Origin: JAPLDA01 sp043787975 | GTDB taxonomy: Bacteria > Bacteroidota > Bacteroidia > AKYH767-A > 2013-40CM-41-45 | NCBI GenBank assembly: GCA_043787975.1 | Contig: JAYVUK010000038.1 | Coordinates: 1 to 64,000, forward strand | Direction of reading: 5' to 3' | DNA: 64,000 bases | Part shown: positions 60,186 to 64,000 of the stretch, one piece after another | Layout of the letters: each line of letters starts with the position of its first letter | Numbering within the stretch: position 1 is the first letter of the stretch | Position numbers and translations under genes: made by a program | Notes under the pieces: generated by a model | The model's database searches: none | What the model was told of the DNA's origin: nothing | The model's input: the letters and a program-made list of their open reading frames with translations, nothing else

Positions 60186-61790
60186 TTACTCTATCACCAT
60201 TTTTCCTTTTGCTAACAGTTTTTCAGAATTGCTCACTTCGTAAAAATAGGTTCCTGCAGATAATTCAGCTCTCGAAATTTTTGTTGCCGGAGAAGTGATG
60301 ATGAAATTTTTCCGAACCATTCTTCCCGCAATATCTTTCAATGAAACAGTCAGTGAAGAATATCGATTAAATAATTGCTGATCAATGGTAAGCTGTGTGT
60401 ATTCACTGAAAGGATTCGGAGAAACTGAAATCATCGATTCAACATTTTTCTCATCGATACCAATTGTAAGAGGTGAAAGCGCAACATTCAAGGTGGTGAG
60501 CACTCCATTGGTAAGTACAACACCGGTGATTGTTTTAGTCTGGTAACCGGTAAGCGAAAACTGAACATCGTATGTCCCTGAAGTCGGGTAACCGGTTGCA
60601 TAGTCACCGGTCAATGATGTGTTTGTACTGACAGTAGTAGCTATCATCTGAACGAGAACACCATTTAAAGGAGAGTTCGTAACGCTGTCGGTTACGATTC
60701 CTTCGAGGTAACATGCACGAACATAATTCGGTGAAAGCACGATCAGGCCTGCCTGGATACCTGTAGCGAGGATATTTCCTGAAGGTAAATACGGATCCGC
60801 ATCCCATCCAAGAGAAGAAATGATCGGGAAATTTCCAACTTCAATAAGATTTGCAGGACGTGCTGCATCCACAATGGTCACCTGGCTTCCGTAACAAGCA
60901 TTGATAAGAAAATCATTAAGCACCCGAACATTGTGTACTTCATCGTTATTCGTAGCTGAAACAATATTTGCCACGGAATACTGCGCAAGAAATCCAACAT
61001 TGTTTAGATCAGTAACATCATACGCGGCAAGCGGAGCATGATTGTGTTCATCGGTTGTAAACAAGGTATGACCATTATCAGAAAGCCATGCATTGTGATT
61101 AAAATTATTGAGCGTCGGATTGGAACCAAGCAAAACCGGGTTCGACCGGTCGGTGATGTCATAAACAGAAAAACCGGCAGTCAATTCACTCGCCCATAAG
61201 GTATCACCACGAACATAACTATCATGACAATATCTTACCGTATCAGCACCAACAAAATGCGGGTTCAATGGATTAACCAGGTCTGCAATGATCACCCCAT
61301 TATGGGGTGCGTTTATGTGATGACCGTTTATGTATACATAATTATTGTCAACGGTCACCGAGTGCGCATTGTGCAGTTGACCGGCAATTGCTCCATCACC
61401 ATTCCAGTAATGAGCGGGAGCGCTGTCAGGCAAATAACGGAGGTCGATAATCTGAAGTCCGTCGCCGGCAGGACTTGTGCCCTCTGTTACAGCATACGCA
61501 GTGGTCTTGAATGTTTTTATTTCCTGCCAAAGATTATTGATGCCGGGAACCTGCAAAACAAAAATACACGTATCAGGATTTGTAACATCGACAATGGAAA
61601 TTCCATTTTGCGTTCCGACCAATGCATATTCATGATTGAGCGAATCGACATAATGCCACACACCGGCAGTTGACTGACCGGGAAATGAAATCGAAGACCG
61701 TTGCACAAGATTGACTTGTGAATTCGACACAAATGATTTTAAAACCAAAAATGTGAGGAGAAGAATGAAGGAGTATTTGTTACGAATCAT
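60186..61790 (-). CDS. Choice-of-anchor B protein with LVIVD repeats and T9SS sorting domain
   Basis: A 534-residue secreted protein with a signal peptide ending near SNSQ. Residues 30-350 form a beta-propeller of LVIVD-type repeats (for example NGISIVDVTNPDT, NGVIIADLVNPLNP and FSVYDITDRSNP), the choice-of-anchor B layout. A carboxypeptidase-regulatory-like domain (about 365-440, YLEGIVTDSVTNSPLNGVLV) follows, then the T9SS type A sorting domain (ISVSPNPFSEYTQLTI to GTYFYEV). It is exported by T9SS to the surface. Role unknown, perhaps adhesion or binding of other proteins. Confidence 0.9.
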   Translation of the reverse strand: MIRNKYSFILLLTFLVLKSFVSNSQVNLVQRSSISFPGQSTAGVWHYVDSLNHEYALVGTQNGISIVDVTNPDTCIFVLQVPGINNLWQEIKTFKTTAYAVTEGTSPAGDGLQIIDLRYLPDSAPAHYWNGDGAIAGQLHNAHSVTVDNNYVYINGHHINAPHNGVIIADLVNPLNPHFVGADTVRYCHDSYVRGDTLWASELTAGFSVYDITDRSNPVLLGSNPTLNNFNHNAWLSDNGHTLFTTDEHNHAPLAAYDVTDLNNVGFLAQYSVANIVSATNNDEVHNVRVLNDFLINACYGSQVTIVDAARPANLIEVGNFPIISSLGWDADPYLPSGNILATGIQAGLIVLSPNYVRACYLEGIVTDSVTNSPLNGVLVQMIATTVSTNTSLTGDYATGYPTSGTYDVQFSLTGYQTKTITGVVLTNGVLTTLNVALSPLTIGIDEKNVESMISVSPNPFSEYTQLTIDQQLFNRYSSLTVSLKDIAGRMVRKNFIITSPATKISRAELSAGTYFYEVSNSEKLLAKGKMVIE

Positions 61791-61848
61791 GAGATGATAA
61801 TTTATGGATGCTGGTAAAGTTATGAAAAATCCCGTCCGCTAAATATAA

Positions 61849-61878
61849 ACTCCGGAGAAATCAATATCTCTTCGGAGT
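61849..61878. repeat. Imperfect hairpin with CTCCG/CGGAG arms
   Basis: ACTCCG-GAGA and TCTC-TT-CGGAGT pair around a short loop, in the gap between two minus-strand T9SS genes. A shorter hairpin of the same type (GCTCCG and CGGAGC) is found at 63484-63500, next to the other repeat copy. Confidence 0.5.
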
Positions 61879-61914
61879 CTAAATCCTATGAATAAACGGA
61901 AGTGATGCCACTTG

Positions 61915-61935
61915 CTACCTGTGAGGAGGTTGGCT
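61915..61935 (+). repeat. Partial copy of the CCTGTCAGGAGGTTGG repeat
   Basis: CTACCTGTGAGGAGGTTGGC differs by one base from CTACCTGTCAGGAGGTTGGC within the right arm of the inverted-repeat element at 63706-63749. It lies just before the stop of the next T9SS gene. Confidence 0.65.
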
Positions 61936-61952
61936 TAAATGAAAAAACTGAA

Positions 61953-63455
61953 CTATTCCTTTATCAGCTTCCCATTAAAAAACTTTCCACTGCTTGTTTG
62001 TACAGAATAAAAATAGATGCCACTGTTCGCAAAAGAAATATCAATTTCAAAAGTTGATTTATGGGTCGAGTAAATAATTCTTCCGGTTATATCAGTTACT
62101 TCCAGTTCTTTTATCTTTTCTCTCACATCATTAAATTGAAAATGAAAAAACCCTTCCACTGAAGGGTTTGGAAATATATTTAGTTTAATTTGAAAAATGT
62201 TCTGCTCATTTATTCCAGTTAAACTATCACAAGAACTACCTGTTAATGCACCAAGGCGATAGTTTGGATAGTTTGGCAAAGTGTGTTCACAATAGGATGG
62301 CAGTTGAATGTTATGCAATTGAACATCGCATGCTAACCCCAAACTATCAGGTGAATTTATTGTTGTGAAAGATTGTAATATTAAATAAGGACCGTCAGAA
62401 ATGTATATTTTACCATCGTAAGCCAATTGTGAAAATAAGAATCCGGCAGTGGTGTCATTAGTTGCAACTGGTATTTTAGACCCTGTGATATCGGCAGCAT
62501 TCAAATCAAATTGTAAGATTGTGTCATGCGTGACAAGATATAAAAACCTTGAACTTGGAGAAAATGAAAGTCCACCTCCCCCCCCAAGTTGATTTGGATT
62601 AGAATAAATAAACTGATGATTGCTAAAAAGCCCTGTGCATCGATTGAAATCAAATAAATGAAGGTCAGGAAAAGCTAAATTGTCACTGGTATTATAATGC
62701 GACCACCATGTACTCGTTGCAAGTTTACTACCGTCAGGAGAAAATTCAGTTTGCCCGGCCCCATCGTGCCATGGTCCAGGAATAATAGGATCAAATGTTT
62801 GTGTATATGGTCCCTGTATACCGTCGGGTGTTAGTAATAAAGTATAAAAAATATTCCCTGTTAAATTATGGGTCACTATCCACCAATCTCTTCCATTGGC
62901 ATGTTTTACGGCCGATAAAAAACCAATTGTTAATACATTATTAATAATAACTTGATTTTTTTCAATCACTGCTCCAAGTCCTCCCTGCTGAGACATATCT
63001 ACTATACTATAATACAATTTTGATGGTTCAAGTTCAGGACTGCTATAGTCACAGCTTTCATGAAATAAATAATATATATCCTTGTAACCAGGAGCAGGAA
63101 GTATAAGATTCCCATCTTGAACTGTACCACCATATAATGCGCAGTTATTATCAATACAAGATCCCGGATTTAGGCTATCTCCATCATACATTTCATTATT
63201 TAATGCATTTGCAATGTAACAACCATTGGTATAGAATAGAAGATTTCCAGAAGTATCTGAAATCGCACCTTCCGTTAGCGAAAAATTCATTGGGCGAATT
63301 GTAGGGTACACATTGGGAGTACCTGACATAAAATCAATATTTATTGGTGTATTACCTGTTCCATGCACACCCATTAGCCAAAAATTATCAATTCCTGTTT
63401 GGGCGTTTGCAAATGGGGCAAATAGAAAATAAATTCCTATTAGAAATTTTTTCAT
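61953..63455 (-). CDS. Secreted protein with T9SS type A sorting domain, propeller-like
   Basis: A 500-residue protein from the ATG at 63455 with a signal peptide ending near NAQTG. The bulk (30-400) looks like a beta-propeller: repeated strands with GNLLFYTNGCYIANA, GRDWWIVTHNLTGNIFY and GGGLSFSPSSRFLYL, a layout typical of Bacteroidota proteins that read out like WD40 or TolB-type propellers. The T9SS type A domain is at the end (NIFPNPSVEGFFHFQF, LEVTDITGRIIYS). Exported by T9SS; function unknown. Repeats flank it on both sides. Confidence 0.87.
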   Translation of the reverse strand: MKKFLIGIYFLFAPFANAQTGIDNFWLMGVHGTGNTPINIDFMSGTPNVYPTIRPMNFSLTEGAISDTSGNLLFYTNGCYIANALNNEMYDGDSLNPGSCIDNNCALYGGTVQDGNLILPAPGYKDIYYLFHESCDYSSPELEPSKLYYSIVDMSQQGGLGAVIEKNQVIINNVLTIGFLSAVKHANGRDWWIVTHNLTGNIFYTLLLTPDGIQGPYTQTFDPIIPGPWHDGAGQTEFSPDGSKLATSTWWSHYNTSDNLAFPDLHLFDFNRCTGLFSNHQFIYSNPNQLGGGGGLSFSPSSRFLYLVTHDTILQFDLNAADITGSKIPVATNDTTAGFLFSQLAYDGKIYISDGPYLILQSFTTINSPDSLGLACDVQLHNIQLPSYCEHTLPNYPNYRLGALTGSSCDSLTGINEQNIFQIKLNIFPNPSVEGFFHFQFNDVREKIKELEVTDITGRIIYSTHKSTFEIDISFANSGIYFYSVQTSSGKFFNGKLIKE

Positions 63456-63483
63456 TCTATAAAAGTAAGTCAAAAAATGCCGC

Positions 63484-63500
63484 TCCGCAATTCGGAGCCC
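63484..63500. repeat. Short GCTCCG/CGGAGC hairpin
   Basis: A 6-bp stem with a five-base loop (GCTCCG-CAATT-CGGAGC) that directly abuts the left arm of the inverted-repeat element. It lies 29 bases upstream of the minus-strand T9SS gene start. Confidence 0.6.
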
Positions 63501-63749
63501 ACCTCCTGATAGGAATTCTCCTGTCAGGTTTTATATTTTTGTTGTCAATGATTTAAAAATATTTTTTGCTTTATGTCTGAGCCACGAATTATTCTGAAGC
63601 CTCTACTCTGGTATTGGGAGAAGAAGTAATTAGTTTGTTTGATGACATTGAAAACTTTAAATCTTGTCATTTATTGATTGTCCAATATGTTGATGAATAA
63701 CTTTCATAAAACCTGACAGGAGAATTCCTACCTGTCAGGAGGTTGGCCC
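63498..63749. mobile_element. MITE-like element with about 40-base terminal inverted repeats
   Basis: The left arm (63498-63535) and right arm (63706-63749) are reverse complements of each other except for a four-base CAGG insertion and few changes. The shared core is GGAATTCTCCTGTCAGGTTTTAT with ACCTCCTGA outside it. About 170 AT-rich bases between the arms contain no gene. The whole is 252 bp. No target duplication is obvious. A partial copy occurs at 61915. No transposase is present, so it would be non-autonomous. Confidence 0.5.
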
Positions 63750-63750
63750 A

Positions 63751-63791
63751 ATAAAAAACAAGCCACATTCAATAGAAAAGAATGTGGCTTG
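63751..63791 (-). terminator. Intrinsic terminator of the T9SS gene at the window end
   Basis: Perfect 12-bp stem (63759-63770 and 63780-63791) with a 9-base loop; on the minus strand it is followed by TTTTTTATT. It lies 36 bases past the stop at 63827. Confidence 0.88.
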
Positions 63792-63826
63792 CATATGAAA
63801 GAAAAATATCGGGACTGTCGATTAGG

Positions 63827-64000
63827 TCAGTGTTGAATAACAAACATCTTTGCTGAAGTGATGGAATTTTCTTCAGATAACAGGTAGGTTCCGGCTTCCA
63901 ATGAGGAGACATCAACACTAAACGTATTCGTTGAACCATCGTGAACAGGAATATTCATTACCTTCCTTCCTGCAATATCCATGATACAATATTGTATCTT
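63827..64000 (-). CDS. T9SS type A sorting domain, C-terminal end, cut by window end
   Basis: The last 57 codons of a minus-strand gene that continues beyond the window. The translation has the typical second half of a Por secretion domain: YCIMDIAGRKVMNIPVHDG, then FSVDVSSLEAGTYLL and a short end FVIQH. The upstream part with the YPNP motif is outside. It shows a further T9SS-exported protein; its main domains are unknown. Confidence 0.85.
   Translation of the reverse strand, partial: KIQYCIMDIAGRKVMNIPVHDGSTNTFSVDVSSLEAGTYLLSEENSITSAKMFVIQH

Noticed and set aside
61224..61673. Plus-strand open frame of 149 codons opposite the choice-of-anchor B gene
   Set aside because: Shadow of the real gene; cysteine- and isoleucine-rich translation without a pattern.

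Overview
This AT-rich window comes from a member of the Bacteroidota. The evidence is: type IX secretion (T9SS) C-terminal sorting domains on five proteins, a PorX-type response regulator, a fused LpxC-FabZ enzyme, a GWxTD protein, three DUF1573 proteins, a queuine transferase lacking the zinc cysteines, and TAnnTTTG promoter -7 elements about 20-70 nt upstream of many genes. A short-read or metagenome-derived contig is possible; I cannot assign an order or genus.

Region 1 (1 to about 8,090) is the right part of an integrated mobile element. It holds the end of a tyrosine recombinase, an unrecognised protein, four 10-11-bp-spaced ACTTACC-type repeats, an excisionase-like HTH protein and a Rep_trans-like initiator. 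A tightly packed cargo of three genes follows: a fused type IIG restriction-modification enzyme, a protein with a class III nucleotidyl-cyclase-like C-terminal half, and a PD-(D/E)XK nuclease. The cargo looks like a defence cassette and is the best candidate for a new system. The element ends at a sequence resembling the 3' end of a tRNA-Ser gene (a likely attachment site), followed directly by a strong terminator.

Region 2 (8,200 to 36,900) is chromosomal. It contains a GWxTD protein, a glycosyltransferase with a REC-Hpt phosphorelay protein, ald-tsaE, an RND efflux operon (adaptor, pump, TolC), an SBBP-repeat T9SS cargo protein, porX, an HD phosphohydrolase, the lipid A genes (lpxC-fabZ and lpxD on one strand, lpxA on the other), an ABC ATPase, tRNA-Gly(CCC), three tandem DUF1573 genes, an aminotransferase, rsmG, an ECF sigma factor, a glycosyltransferase, tgt and an LptG-like permease.

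Region 3 (36,900 to 53,600) holds a methyltransferase, small membrane and YdeI-like proteins, a pair of HdrB/HdrC-like iron-sulfur proteins, an MCE (MlaD-like) protein, a SPOR-type amidase divergent from an LptD-like outer-membrane protein, several small or DUF proteins, a PAP2 phosphatase, a bacterial homologue of pentameric ligand-gated ion channels, a divergent hxlR/yceI pair and proC.

Region 4 (53,600 to 64,000) holds a PafA-like phosphatase with a PAP2 protein, obg-adk-hpt on the minus strand, purK and purE on the plus strand, and three T9SS cargo proteins, the last cut by the window end. Gaps between genes here carry a striking series of short-period repeats and long hairpins. Related repeats also occur inside the coding sequences of the LptD-like and HdrC-like genes. 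No rRNA operon, CRISPR array or full insertion sequence was seen.
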